NCBI GenBank assembly: GCA_919901895.1
Contig: CAKKQI010000132.1
Span: forward strand, 1 to 10,805
Origin: Candidatus Brocadiaceae bacterium
Lineage (GTDB): Bacteria > Planctomycetota > MHYJ01 > JACQXL01 > CAKKQI01
Reading direction: 5' to 3'
DNA: 10,805 nt
Under the pieces are notes generated by a model. The model saw only the letters and a program-made list of their open reading frames with translations, was not told where the DNA came from and did no database searches. This document shows positions 1 to 7,244 of the stretch, in pieces (within the stretch, counting starts at the first letter, position 1; each line of letters begins with the position of its first letter). Made by a program: the position numbers and the translations under genes.

Positions 1-1414
1 TTTTTGAGGCGCTTTGCGGAATAAAAGGAAATAGATAAAAACTGATAATCCGGATAGTTTCGGCCACGGTATAAAGAACTTTTTTCAAGCGTTCCCGGTC
101 TGATTTAGCCAGCACCCACGGTTTTTCATCGTCAATATATTTATTGGTTTTCCGGATAACCACCCATATTTTTTCCAAAACCAGACTGAATTGAAACTGT
201 TCAAATGCTTTGGCTACCGGCTGAGGTAATGCTTCTATCTCCCGGCAAAGCGATTCGGTATTATTTATATCCGGTTTGGGAATCAGCCCCTGGAAATATT
301 TTTCGATCATCGTCAGTGTCCGTAACAGCAAATTACCCAGGTCATTTCCGAGGTCGTTATTATAGCGTGATAACAAGGCATCATAAGAAAAATCACCATC
401 CGCCCCGAATGGTATTTCACGCATCATAAAATAGCGCAATCCGTCCACGCCCACCCGGGCCACCACCTCGCGCGGATAAATCATATTACCTTTGGATTTG
501 GAAATTTTGGTCGCATTCATCGTCCACCAGCCGTGGGCATATATTTTTTTGGGCGGCGGCAGTCCAGCCGAAAACAACATACACGGCCAGATTACCGCGT
601 GAAACCAGAGGATATCTTTAGCAATCAGATGTATGTCGGCCGGCCAGAATTTTTGGAAACGTTCCGGTTCCTGGGGATAACCGATGGCTGAGATATAATT
701 AATCAAGGCGTCAAACCAAACCCAGATACTCTGTTTCGGGTCGTCCGGCATCGGCACCCCCCAGGTAAAAGCGGCCCGGCTGACGCTGACATCCTCCAAC
801 CCCATCTTAACCCGGTTAAGAATTTCGTTATACCGGCTAGTTGGCTGGATAAAATCCGGATGCGCCTCCAGGTGTCGTAACATTTGTTCCTGATATTTAC
901 TTAACCGGAAAAAATAATTTTCTTCTTCTATAAATTCGGACGGACGCCGGCAGACCGGGCAGAGATGCTCCGGCGAATCTTTTTCCAGCACATACCGTTC
1001 GCAGGGATTACAATACCAGCCGCGATATTGTGCTTTATAAATATCTCCCTGTTCTATAATTTTCCTAAACAGGGCTTGAACCGATTGTTGGTGAGCCGGG
1101 TCGGTGGTGCGGATAAAATAATCGTTGGTAATATCAAGTGATTTCCAGACTTCCTGGTATTTGGGAGCCAGCCGGTCAACCAGTTCCTGTGGTTGAAGGT
1201 TCTGTTCCTTAGCCGCCCGGGCGATTTTCTGGCCGTGTTCGTCCGTGCCGGTCAGAAAAAAAACTTCATCACCCATCATCCGGTAATAACGGGCCAGCAC
1301 ATCCGCGGCAATGGTGGTATAAGCCGTTCCGATATGAGGTTCGGCCGTAACGTAATAAATCGGCGTGGTTACGTAAAATTTTCTGCTCGTAGTGAGCATA
1401 GCGAATCTACTCAT
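1..1414 (-). CDS. metG: Methionyl-tRNA synthetase, 3' end beyond the window
   Basis: Cytoplasmic class I aminoacyl-tRNA synthetase that charges tRNA-Met with methionine using ATP. About 471 codons are visible and the frame is still open at the left edge, so the C-terminus is missing. The translation starts MSRFAMLTTSRKFYVTTPIYY. The signature HIGT is at residues 27-30, GTDEHG at 56-61, and the KMSKS loop appears as KISKS at 303-307 followed by KGN. A four-Cys zinc knuckle (C135, C138, C152, C155) sits in the connective domain. The normally conserved 'GKDILRFH' is AKDILWFH here, a mild departure. The helical anticodon-binding domain is mostly present. The ATG at 1414 is preferred because GGAG lies 7 bases upstream; M6 is an alternative start. 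It overlaps the ricT stop by ATGA, so translation is probably coupled. The same ricT/metG neighbourhood is known in Firmicutes. Confidence 0.96.
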   Translation of the reverse strand, partial: MSRFAMLTTSRKFYVTTPIYYVTAEPHIGTAYTTIAADVLARYYRMMGDEVFFLTGTDEHGQKIARAAKEQNLQPQELVDRLAPKYQEVWKSLDITNDYFIRTTDPAHQQSVQALFRKIIEQGDIYKAQYRGWYCNPCERYVLEKDSPEHLCPVCRRPSEFIEEENYFFRLSKYQEQMLRHLEAHPDFIQPTSRYNEILNRVKMGLEDVSVSRAAFTWGVPMPDDPKQSIWVWFDALINYISAIGYPQEPERFQKFWPADIHLIAKDILWFHAVIWPCMLFSAGLPPPKKIYAHGWWTMNATKISKSKGNMIYPREVVARVGVDGLRYFMMREIPFGADGDFSYDALLSRYNNDLGNDLGNLLLRTLTMIEKYFQGLIPKPDINNTESLCREIEALPQPVAKAFEQFQFSLVLEKIWVVIRKTNKYIDDEKPWVLAKSDRERLKKVLYTVAETIRIISFYLFPFIPQSASK

Positions 1415-2364
1415 CCTTCCTCTCCGCCGTCGCTTATTTCCAGGGCCGATTCCCTTAGCACCTCAACAATTTCATCTAATTTTATCTTTATTCTTTCGCC
1501 TTTATCGTTTTCAATAACCACGGCTTGCCCGAAAATATCAAGGTCAACTACGTCACCCAGGCCTTTTTTGGTGGACAGGCGCGAGCCCTTATGGGGCAAC
1601 TTAGATTTTAACTCCATATAAATTTCATCTTCATACCGCAGGCAGCACATTAATCGCCCACAACGGCCTGAAATCTTAGCCGGGTCAAGAGTGGTCTTCT
1701 GGCTTTTCGCCATTTTCATAGTAACCGGCTCAAGTTCTTTAATAAAAGTCTTACAGCATAATTCCCGGCCGCAATGTTCCACGTCGGCCAGGAGACGCGC
1801 TTCATCGCGCACTCCGATCTGGCGCATCTCAATCCTGGTTTTATATTCCTTGGCTAATTCCTTAACCAATTCGCGGAAATCAACCCGCCCGTCGGCCACA
1901 AAATAAAAAACAATTTTTTCGCCGCCGAAAAGATGTTCCACGAAAACTAAATCAATCGGCAGGTTTAACTCGGCAATTTTCTTCCGGCCGAATTCAAATT
2001 CCTGTTTTATTTTCTCAAATTCAATGTTTTCTAATATTTTAAAATCCTCCGGCCGGGCTTTACGCAAGACTTCACCGATAATCGGTTCCTTAAAAACGGC
2101 GCTCTCCCCAACCGGTTCTTGGCCCGATATGACCGGAGCGGTCCCCGATAATCCGCCTAAGGCGCCTAAGGCGGCGGACTGGGCTGGCCCCGATAACATC
2201 GGGGCTGGCGCCGGGCGCTCCACCGGAGAAGAAATAATAATACCCAGTTCGGTCCCCCGGTCTGTTTTCACGACGCATTTGTCGCTAATTTTTAAATTCG
2301 GTACCTGGGCATTAAAAACACCCAGCATACCCATGGCCCCGTAACGAACGGTAACAATCCCCAT
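1411..2364 (-). CDS. ricT: RicT/YaaT family PSP1-domain protein
   Basis: 317-residue PSP1-domain protein of the RicT (YaaT) family. In Bacillus subtilis RicT forms the cytoplasmic Fe-S-containing RicAFT (Y-) complex, which assists RNase Y-dependent mRNA maturation; that role is known for the family, not shown here. The core 'VFYFVADGRVDFRELVKELA' (152-171) and 'TRIEMRQIGVRDEA' are almost textbook. The cluster-binding cysteines are in HCGRELCC (C198, C203, C204) and GRCGRLMCCL (C235, C240, C241). It is about 40 residues longer than the Bacillus protein. The excess is an Ala/Gly/Pro-rich segment at roughly residues 51-86 (PAPAPMLSGPAQSAALGALGG...) between the N-terminal beta domain and the helical part, and the DNA encoding it is packed with palindromes. 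The ATG at 2364 follows AAAGGGG with a gap of about 9 bases. First gene of a two-gene operon with metG. Confidence 0.95.
   Translation of the reverse strand: MGIVTVRYGAMGMLGVFNAQVPNLKISDKCVVKTDRGTELGIIISSPVERPAPAPMLSGPAQSAALGALGGLSGTAPVISGQEPVGESAVFKEPIIGEVLRKARPEDFKILENIEFEKIKQEFEFGRKKIAELNLPIDLVFVEHLFGGEKIVFYFVADGRVDFRELVKELAKEYKTRIEMRQIGVRDEARLLADVEHCGRELCCKTFIKELEPVTMKMAKSQKTTLDPAKISGRCGRLMCCLRYEDEIYMELKSKLPHKGSRLSTKKGLGDVVDLDIFGQAVVIENDKGERIKIKLDEIVEVLRESALEISDGGEEG
2143..2204. repeat. Palindrome-rich in-frame insert in ricT
   Basis: Within the ricT coding region lie a perfect 8-bp stem with a 3-base loop (GCCCCGAT-AAC-ATCGGGGC, 2187-2205), two back-to-back copies of GCCTAAGGC (2155-2172), an enclosing CCGCC/GGCGG pair (2153-2157 with 2170-2174), and a second copy of CCCCGATAA (2143-2151). 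They encode the low-complexity residues that are absent from the Bacillus homologue. This fits a small palindromic element inserted in frame. Confidence 0.6.
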
Positions 2365-2396
2365 TATTTAATTCCCCTTTTAAGTAGTCTTAGTTT

Positions 2397-2424
2397 ATTA
2401 TATCGGTTAAATTTAAAAAGTCAA
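2397..2424 (-). promoter_or_regulatory. Sigma-70-type promoter of ricT-metG
   Basis: On the minus strand, -35 TTGACT (2424-2419) and -10 TATAAT (2402-2397) are separated by 16 bases. The predicted start near 2390 leaves a leader of about 26 bases to the ricT ATG. The site lies in the 117-base region shared with the divergent hydrolase gene. Confidence 0.7.
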
Positions 2425-2446
2425 ACGTTAAAATAAAAAGAATTCT

Positions 2447-2475
2447 TTGCTTTTTCAACCAAAAGAGGTTATCAT
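2447..2475 (+). promoter_or_regulatory. Possible weak promoter of the TatD-like gene
   Basis: TTGCTT (2447-2452), a 17-base spacer and TATCAT (2470-2475) lie just before the hydrolase ATG at 2482. A start about 7 bases after the -10 would fall on the ATG and make the mRNA leaderless, which conflicts with the GAGG at 2465-2468 acting as ribosome binding site. It is therefore only a candidate. Confidence 0.3.
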
Positions 2476-2481
2476 AATCTA

Positions 2482-3279
2482 ATGATAGAAATTATTGACC
2501 CGCATATTCATATGTTTTCGCGGACCACGGACGACTACGAAAAAATGGTTCAAGCCAATATTAAAGTTATTGTGGAACCGTCTTTCTGGTTAGGCAGCGA
2601 CCGGCAGTTTGCGGAAAGTTACTGGGATTATTTCCAGCACTTGATTACTTTTGAATCCAAACGGGCGGCCAATTACGGCCTTAAACATTTCTGCACCGTG
2701 GGAGTAAATCCGAAAGAAGCCAATAATAAAGAAATCGCCCTTAAAGCCATCGGCGGTTTAGCAAAATTTATTAACCAGCCCGGCGTGGTGGGCGTCGGCG
2801 AAATCGGTTTTGATAAAATTACAGCAGCCGAAGAAGAGATTTTCCGGCGCCAGTTAGCCCTGGCCGAAGAAAATAAACTGCCCGTCATCATCCATACACC
2901 CCATCAGAATAAACTCAAAGGAACCGAACGGATTTGTAAAATTATAGAAGAAATGAAACTGACGCATGAAAGAATTGTGATTGACCACAATACCGAAGAA
3001 ACGATTGAAACCACCAAGAGTTTAAAAAATATCTGGGCCGGGCATACCATTTACCCGACCAAACTTTCACCGGAACGGGCTACAACAATTCTTAAAAAAT
3101 ACGGCACCGAACGAATGCTGATTAACAGTTCGGCTGATTGGGGACCATCTGACCCGCTGGCGGTTCCGAAAACGGCGTCCGTCATGGCCCGGGAAGGTTT
3201 CAGCGAACCGGAAATTTTAAAAGTGGTTTACACCAACCCGCTTACTTTTTTCAAGCAAAGCCCTCATTTTATTTTATAA
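2482..3279 (+). CDS. TatD-like metal-dependent hydrolase (EboB-like)
   Basis: 265-residue TIM-barrel metal-dependent hydrolase of the TatD/amidohydrolase superfamily. The metal-binding set is complete: HxH at H8/H10 (DPHIH), E107 in GVGEIGFD, H138 and H141 in 'VIIHTPHQ', H169 in DHN and D219 in 'NSSADWG'. The N-terminal DPHIHMFSRTTDDYEKM and 'FCTVGVNPKEANN' differ from classical TatD DNase and resemble the branch that includes EboB of the eustigmatophyte/bacterial ebo cluster. No other ebo gene (UbiA-type, DHQ-synthase-like or isomerase-like) is visible, so this looks like a stand-alone member with unknown substrate. Probably cytoplasmic, since no signal peptide is present. The upstream GAGG is 13 bases from the ATG, so the ribosome binding site is poor. 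It is divergent from ricT and likely monocistronic: the next gene has its own strong promoter. Confidence 0.88.
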   Translation: MIEIIDPHIHMFSRTTDDYEKMVQANIKVIVEPSFWLGSDRQFAESYWDYFQHLITFESKRAANYGLKHFCTVGVNPKEANNKEIALKAIGGLAKFINQPGVVGVGEIGFDKITAAEEEIFRRQLALAEENKLPVIIHTPHQNKLKGTERICKIIEEMKLTHERIVIDHNTEETIETTKSLKNIWAGHTIYPTKLSPERATTILKKYGTERMLINSSADWGPSDPLAVPKTASVMAREGFSEPEILKVVYTNPLTFFKQSPHFIL

Positions 3280-3304
3280 TTCACGGGAATTCCAAAAATT
3301 TCGC

Positions 3305-3333
3305 TTGACATATTTTCTGTTTAACCATATAAT
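3305..3333 (+). promoter_or_regulatory. Consensus sigma-70 promoter of the lipoprotein gene
   Basis: Perfect TTGACA (3305-3310) and perfect TATAAT (3328-3333) with an optimal 17-base spacer. Expected start about 3340, giving a leader of about 110 bases before the lipoprotein ATG. Confidence 0.85.
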
Positions 3334-3334
3334 A

Positions 3335-3349
3335 ATTGTAATTTACAAT
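3335..3349. promoter_or_regulatory. 7-1-7 dyad over the transcription start (putative operator)
   Basis: ATTGTAA-T-TTACAAT is a perfect inverted repeat that begins one base after the -10 hexamer and spans the predicted start site. That is a typical place for a repressor operator, and the 7-1-7 geometry is shared with Fur/PerR-type boxes, although the sequence does not match a specific known box. The regulator is not in this window. Confidence 0.5.
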
Positions 3350-3353
3350 ACGA

Positions 3354-3438
3354 CTAACCGCTGATTACACCGATTAAATAATGGATTACATAGATTAAAT
3401 CAGTGTAATCAGATATAATCTGTGGAATCTGTAGTTAG
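3354..3438 (+). repeat. 85-base imperfect palindrome in the lipoprotein leader
   Basis: The tract consists of GATTACA/GATTAAA-like words in the left half and their complements (TAATC, AATCTGTGG) in the right half, spaced 9-12 bases. Pairings seen are CTAAC (3354-3358) with GTTAG (3434-3438), most of 3360-3379 with 3413-3432, and a perfect 7-bp GATTACA (3384-3390) with TGTAATC (3404-3410). It lies wholly in the predicted 5' UTR, and its right foot touches the Shine-Dalgarno AGAGGAGG (3437-3444). It resembles a dispersed repeat family ('GATTACAC...GTGTAATC') found in many environmental genomes. Confidence 0.65.
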
Positions 3439-3449
3439 AGGAGGTCAAT

Positions 3450-4418
3450 ATGACGAAAATGATTTCGGGGCTGCTTATTTTATTTTTAATCGGCTGTGGT
3501 ATTTCAACACCAGCCCCGGACCGACCTTATTCTTCATATCCGTCAACATCACAAAACACAATCCAAGTAGAATCATTGAAGTTTTTTGAAAGCGGGGATA
3601 ACCTTCCGAAAACGGATCAACGTACCTACAGTGCTTCTTTTTCCCAAAACACGACCAGATATGTCTATTACCAGATCTATGCAAAAAATCTCTTATGGAA
3701 TACCAGAAAACATTCGGTCAGCATTACGGCTAAATATTATAAACCGGACGGGACCCTAATGGGTTCGCCCGTGTTAAATTACGATATCCTTTCGGACTGG
3801 GAACATATCAACTTATGGCACGGCTGGGGGTGGAAAGAAGCGGGCTACTGGGAGCCGGGTAACTATCAGGTAGAACTCTGGATTGGTTCGGATAAAATTA
3901 CTCAAAACAGTTTTTCAATCGTAGCCGATAAAAAACCGCCCTTGAAAGCTGATTCATCCGGCACCATAGAATTTAAATCGCTTAAATTTTTTGAAAGCGA
4001 TCATGCTAATATAATCCCTCGTGACCAACGAAAATATGACACCACTTTTTCTCAACGCAATACCAGATATGTGTATTATGAAGTCGGCCTAAAAAATCTT
4101 CTGTCTAATGTCCGGAAAAATAATGTCTTGATTATCGCTAAATACTATAAACCGGATGGAAGTTTGATGGGTTCGCCTGAACTAAAATACGAAATTCCTG
4201 CAGATTGGGAAGGGACCGATTTATGGCACGGCTATGGGTGGAAAGAAGCGGGCCACTGGGAATCCGGTCTCTATCGGGTGGAACTCTGGGTGAATAACGC
4301 TAAATTCGGCGAAGGCCGCTTTACGATTGGTGGTAATAAATCCCCGCTGCTTAAAACTACTCCGTCCGAAACCGATGAATTTGAGGAATTAAGAAATAGA
4401 AAAAGAGGGAATAAATAA
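3450..4418 (+). CDS. Lipoprotein with two tandem beta-sandwich-like domains of unknown function
   Basis: 322-residue predicted lipoprotein. The N-terminus MTKMISGLLILFLIGC carries a lipobox LIGC, with C16 as the lipidated residue. Two homologous domains follow: residues 38-157 and 173-293. Each runs from '(V/F)xSLKFFES' through 'TRYVYYxxxxKNLL', 'AKYYKPDG(T/S)LMGSP' and 'LWHG(W/Y)GWKEAG(Y/H)W' to 'YxVELWxxxxK', ending in a final F-x-I strand. This aromatic, beta-rich pattern is seen in exported proteins of cyanobacteria and planctomycetes and has no assigned function as far as I know; an Ig-like extracytoplasmic binding or adhesion domain is inference. The two units are still close at the DNA level, so duplication was fairly recent. 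A hydrophilic Lys/Arg-rich tail (296-322) ends the protein. Strong ribosome binding site AGAGGAGG, 5 bases before the ATG. Convergent with the following operon. Confidence 0.85.
   Translation: MTKMISGLLILFLIGCGISTPAPDRPYSSYPSTSQNTIQVESLKFFESGDNLPKTDQRTYSASFSQNTTRYVYYQIYAKNLLWNTRKHSVSITAKYYKPDGTLMGSPVLNYDILSDWEHINLWHGWGWKEAGYWEPGNYQVELWIGSDKITQNSFSIVADKKPPLKADSSGTIEFKSLKFFESDHANIIPRDQRKYDTTFSQRNTRYVYYEVGLKNLLSNVRKNNVLIIAKYYKPDGSLMGSPELKYEIPADWEGTDLWHGYGWKEAGHWESGLYRVELWVNNAKFGEGRFTIGGNKSPLLKTTPSETDEFEELRNRKRGNK
3561..4328 (+). repeat. Internal tandem duplication within the lipoprotein gene
   Basis: Unit 1 is about 3561-3920 and unit 2 about 3966-4328, offset 408 bases. In the 48 bases starting at 3813 and at 4221, 42 match, including silent positions. 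This indicates duplication and limited divergence, or ongoing gene conversion. Confidence 0.8.
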
Positions 4419-4483
4419 CTCAGCCTCCGGTGGAACAATCCCTCCATTCGCACCCAGTTAATTAGCGTTCTATTACCAGAAAA

Positions 4484-6124
4484 TTATTTTACTTGGATCA
4501 GATCACGTCTTTTCTTATAAGTTTCTTTCATATCAGCGTCTGTGGTAAGTTCAATTGCTTTATCATAGTCATATTTTGCTCCGGCCAAGTCGTTTATAAA
4601 ATAATGTTTTAACGTGGCCCGATCAGAATAATAAAGCGGTTGATCTGAGTCAAATCCGATTGCTTTATCATAATCGGCAAGAGCCATCCGGCCAAGCCAT
4701 AATCGGTGAAGTTCGTGTTTCATTGAAGTGACACTCTTATCTGTCCACAGTATCTTCATTATCCCGTTTCCATTATACATAATTGATTCTTTCCTACGGA
4801 GTATATCTGCATCTATTTTTAGCCATCCCATTTCAAGGCCATCAAACCATTCCTGATCTAACTCATTATCTCTGCCGATTTCCTTTTGAAATTTTCTGAT
4901 TAATCGGAGCGCTTCCGGTCGCCTTGAATCCTCAGGCGAAGAGGCATAAAGAAAAAGATTCATATTTATAATGGACTCTTTCATCTCCTCCAATTCGATC
5001 CTACCCCCAAGTTCATCAGCAAAGTCCCAGAATTTTCCAATAGCATAATAAGGTTCGGGCCACCACGGGGCAAGACGAATAACTTCTTGCCACAGATCAT
5101 AGGCATCGCCGGCACGTTTTTCACGATTAATTGAAGCAATCGTAGTTTCATACGCCTTATCCATTAAGTCCTGAACGGTTGATGGTAATGGCGGTTTAGG
5201 GTTAAGGTTTTTAGATAATTCAATGGCTCGCTTCAACAGAGAAGCATAATTACCCAAAGATAGTGACTCGTCCGCCGCACACTCCCCATAAAGTTGAATA
5301 GCCCGATAGGGTTCTTTGGTCAAATCAGATAGTGTTGCTTCGGTAAATGCCTTTTCCCAGGGGTCTTCTATACCTAATAACACAGCACTAATCTTTTCCT
5401 TGGCTTCATCTAACTTATTTTGTAAAATTAGGTTTTTGATGTCAATTATCCTATGTTCTTGGGCGGTTTTTAAAATACCGGAAATATCATCTTTCTGAAG
5501 AGAAGATTCCCAGGAAAGAAGATCATCCTCAACTCTCGCCAGAATAGTAAAAACCAGTCCATCTTCTTCGTCAAATTTATCTAAAAGTTCCTTCGGGGCA
5601 AATTTAGTCCTGCCCAGCCGATCCAACTTTAAGACATCAACAGATTCCTGATTAATTTTAACCTCCACCTCGCCTGAAACAGGCATCCTGATCCCTCCCA
5701 AATCTTCAAAAACCTCAATTGTAAAATAAGGATTATCCGAAGAAGGCGGCACGACCAAAAGAACCGTTTCAATTGATGATACGTCTCTTTTTTCAACTTT
5801 CTTTTTTAATCCCGGTAGGCTACTATTTGTTGTTTTAAATAAGCCGCCTCCCGGTCTTACTTCACCTGTTTTGGGATTATACTCCCAATCTCCTTTTGGT
5901 AAAGAATCAAGGTATTTGGGAACTAATTCTGATAAAGACGACGGATATTTCCCGCCCGTGCTATCGTAATGAATCCCAATAACAATCTCGAGGGCGCGCC
6001 AAGAAGCCAGTTGAGACCTTTCATCCAGATTTCTTTTGTTAAACAATATCGTCAAAATAGCTATAACCGCTATAATAGTAATTACACTAATTCCCGAAAT
6101 TATAATTTTCTTTTTTTTGCTCAT
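4484..6124 (-). CDS. Membrane-anchored protein with pseudopilin-like segment and TPR repeats
   Basis: 546 residues, third gene of the operon. A basic start (SKKKK) and one hydrophobic helix (7-28) anchor it, with the rest probably outside the cytoplasm. Residues 57-90, 'GGKYPSSLSELVPKYLDSLPKG' then DWEYNPKTGEV, match the C-terminal pattern of type II secretion GspG-like pseudopilins ('G.YP..L..L....lP.DPW...Y.P.TG.V'). The prepilin peptidase motif G|FTLIE is absent, so it is not a normal pseudopilin. A beta-type segment near residues 130-170 is followed by helical repeats. TPR-like units include 'LWQEVIRLAPWWPEPYYAIG' (about 345-365) and two at the end (about 480-546: 'ALADYDKAI...', 'AKYDYDKAIEL'). 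It may be a scaffold for envelope protein contacts; the function is unknown. GAAGGA precedes the ATG by 8 bases, and only one base separates it from the upstream stop codon, so translation is probably coupled. Confidence 0.8.
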   Translation of the reverse strand: MSKKKKIIISGISVITIIAVIAILTILFNKRNLDERSQLASWRALEIVIGIHYDSTGGKYPSSLSELVPKYLDSLPKGDWEYNPKTGEVRPGGGLFKTTNSSLPGLKKKVEKRDVSSIETVLLVVPPSSDNPYFTIEVFEDLGGIRMPVSGEVEVKINQESVDVLKLDRLGRTKFAPKELLDKFDEEDGLVFTILARVEDDLLSWESSLQKDDISGILKTAQEHRIIDIKNLILQNKLDEAKEKISAVLLGIEDPWEKAFTEATLSDLTKEPYRAIQLYGECAADESLSLGNYASLLKRAIELSKNLNPKPPLPSTVQDLMDKAYETTIASINREKRAGDAYDLWQEVIRLAPWWPEPYYAIGKFWDFADELGGRIELEEMKESIINMNLFLYASSPEDSRRPEALRLIRKFQKEIGRDNELDQEWFDGLEMGWLKIDADILRRKESIMYNGNGIMKILWTDKSVTSMKHELHRLWLGRMALADYDKAIGFDSDQPLYYSDRATLKHYFINDLAGAKYDYDKAIELTTDADMKETYKKRRDLIQVK

Positions 6125-6125
6125 A

Positions 6126-7229
6126 TTAAAAATCCTTCAATTCTTTTCTTGTTTTATTCAGTTTTTCTTCATTTTTAGCAAGGTCTTTCTTCAATTCTTC
6201 TGTTCTCTGTTCCATTTCCTTCAGGTCTTTCTCGCTTTCAGCCAATGCTTTTCTGGCCCTTTCACGATAGTCGTTTTGTTTCGCCTCATCTACGATGGGT
6301 TTTGACTGGTTCCCGGTGGATTCATTGTCTTTCTTGACAATCCGAATCTCTTCAATTTCATCATTAACCTTTTTCGTTTCGTCACGGGTTTCTTTAAGTT
6401 TTTGAAGTTCTTCCTCGTATTTATTTAGATCCACTTTTCTAATTCTTAAATCATCCAGTTGCCCAATAAATTGAGTCTGAAGTTCCTCGTACTGCCGGGC
6501 TCTTTCAGGCGTCATTTTCTTCTTGGTAACATCAACTTCAAACGCAAGTATCCGGCCTTCCATGGCATCCTGTCCCCATTGGGCGAACTTATAAGCCAAT
6601 TCTAAGTCATCTGACTCGGCCGCCAATTCGGATATAGTCGCCGCATACAAAAGTCTCTCCATTTCGTTCTTTGGCCGATAATTACCCGGCTTGATATCAA
6701 CGGCGAATGATCCGATTATCTGTTTTCTTTGCAGTTCCTCTTGCTCCTGCCTTTTAAGTTCCTCCTGCTCCGCCATAAATGCTTCATATCGTAAACGTTC
6801 TTGTTCCTGCCTTAGCAATCCTTGTTGTCTTCTATCTTCTTCCTCTTCCTGCCTCCGATTCTCTTCCTGTTCTGCCTCCCGTTCTTCCTGCCACTGCCTA
6901 GCTCGTTCCTCTTTTTCCCGTTCTTCCTGCTGTTGTTTCTTAAAATCGTCCATGATGGAATTTGTGATATCCCAGATACGGTCGGCATCGCTTTTCTCTG
7001 GGGGGGTGGTGCTTCCGCCTGTTTTATGCTTCTCCCACTTGTGCATTTCCAGATCTGACTGCACTATTCTTCTCCACTCTTCCTGCGTCAAGGATGGACT
7101 ATTACGGGTAAATATCTTACCACAAATATCACATTCAACACTTGCCGCCATCACAACCCGTGCAGTCAAAACGAAGATGACCAACACCAACAGAACAACC
7201 CGCGCCACCCGACTCAAAAGTTTTACCAT
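6126..7229 (-). CDS. Exported coiled-coil protein with an N-terminal Cys2His2-like cluster
   Basis: 367 residues, second gene of the operon. A Sec signal peptide (basic start, hydrophobic 11-27, likely cleavage after VVMA at 28) is followed at once by 'VECDICGKIF' (C33, C36) and 'HKWEKH' (H63, H68). This CxxC-x26-HxxxxH arrangement looks like a zinc finger with an enlarged loop. Residues about 95-170 form a Glu/Gln/Arg-rich coiled coil built of EEREKEE/RQEQEE-type heptads. A globular helical part (about 175-245) follows, then further coiled coil to the C-terminus (240-300 and 320-367). No known family is recognised. A zinc-finger-like site outside the cytoplasm is unusual; binding of zinc is inference. 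GGGAGG lies 5 bases before the ATG, and 15 bases separate it from the upstream protease gene. The coding DNA at 6720-6960 is repetitive (GTTCTTCCTGC words on the plus strand). Confidence 0.8.
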   Translation of the reverse strand: MVKLLSRVARVVLLVLVIFVLTARVVMAASVECDICGKIFTRNSPSLTQEEWRRIVQSDLEMHKWEKHKTGGSTTPPEKSDADRIWDITNSIMDDFKKQQQEEREKEERARQWQEEREAEQEENRRQEEEEDRRQQGLLRQEQERLRYEAFMAEQEELKRQEQEELQRKQIIGSFAVDIKPGNYRPKNEMERLLYAATISELAAESDDLELAYKFAQWGQDAMEGRILAFEVDVTKKKMTPERARQYEELQTQFIGQLDDLRIRKVDLNKYEEELQKLKETRDETKKVNDEIEEIRIVKKDNESTGNQSKPIVDEAKQNDYRERARKALAESEKDLKEMEQRTEELKKDLAKNEEKLNKTRKELKDF

Positions 7230-7244
7230 AGAGACCTCCCAATA

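Noticed and set aside
1193..1621. Long plus-strand open frame across the metG/ricT junction
   Set aside because: Antisense shadow of two well-supported genes; the product is Ser/Arg-rich with no recognisable domain and no ribosome binding site.
3354..3438. Short repeated words that could suggest a CRISPR array
   Set aside because: The units are 9-12 bases, imperfect and inverted across the centre, with no spacers of regular length and no cas genes.
4419..4483. Terminator between the convergent lipoprotein and TPR genes
   Set aside because: No stable stem followed by a T-run is visible on either strand.
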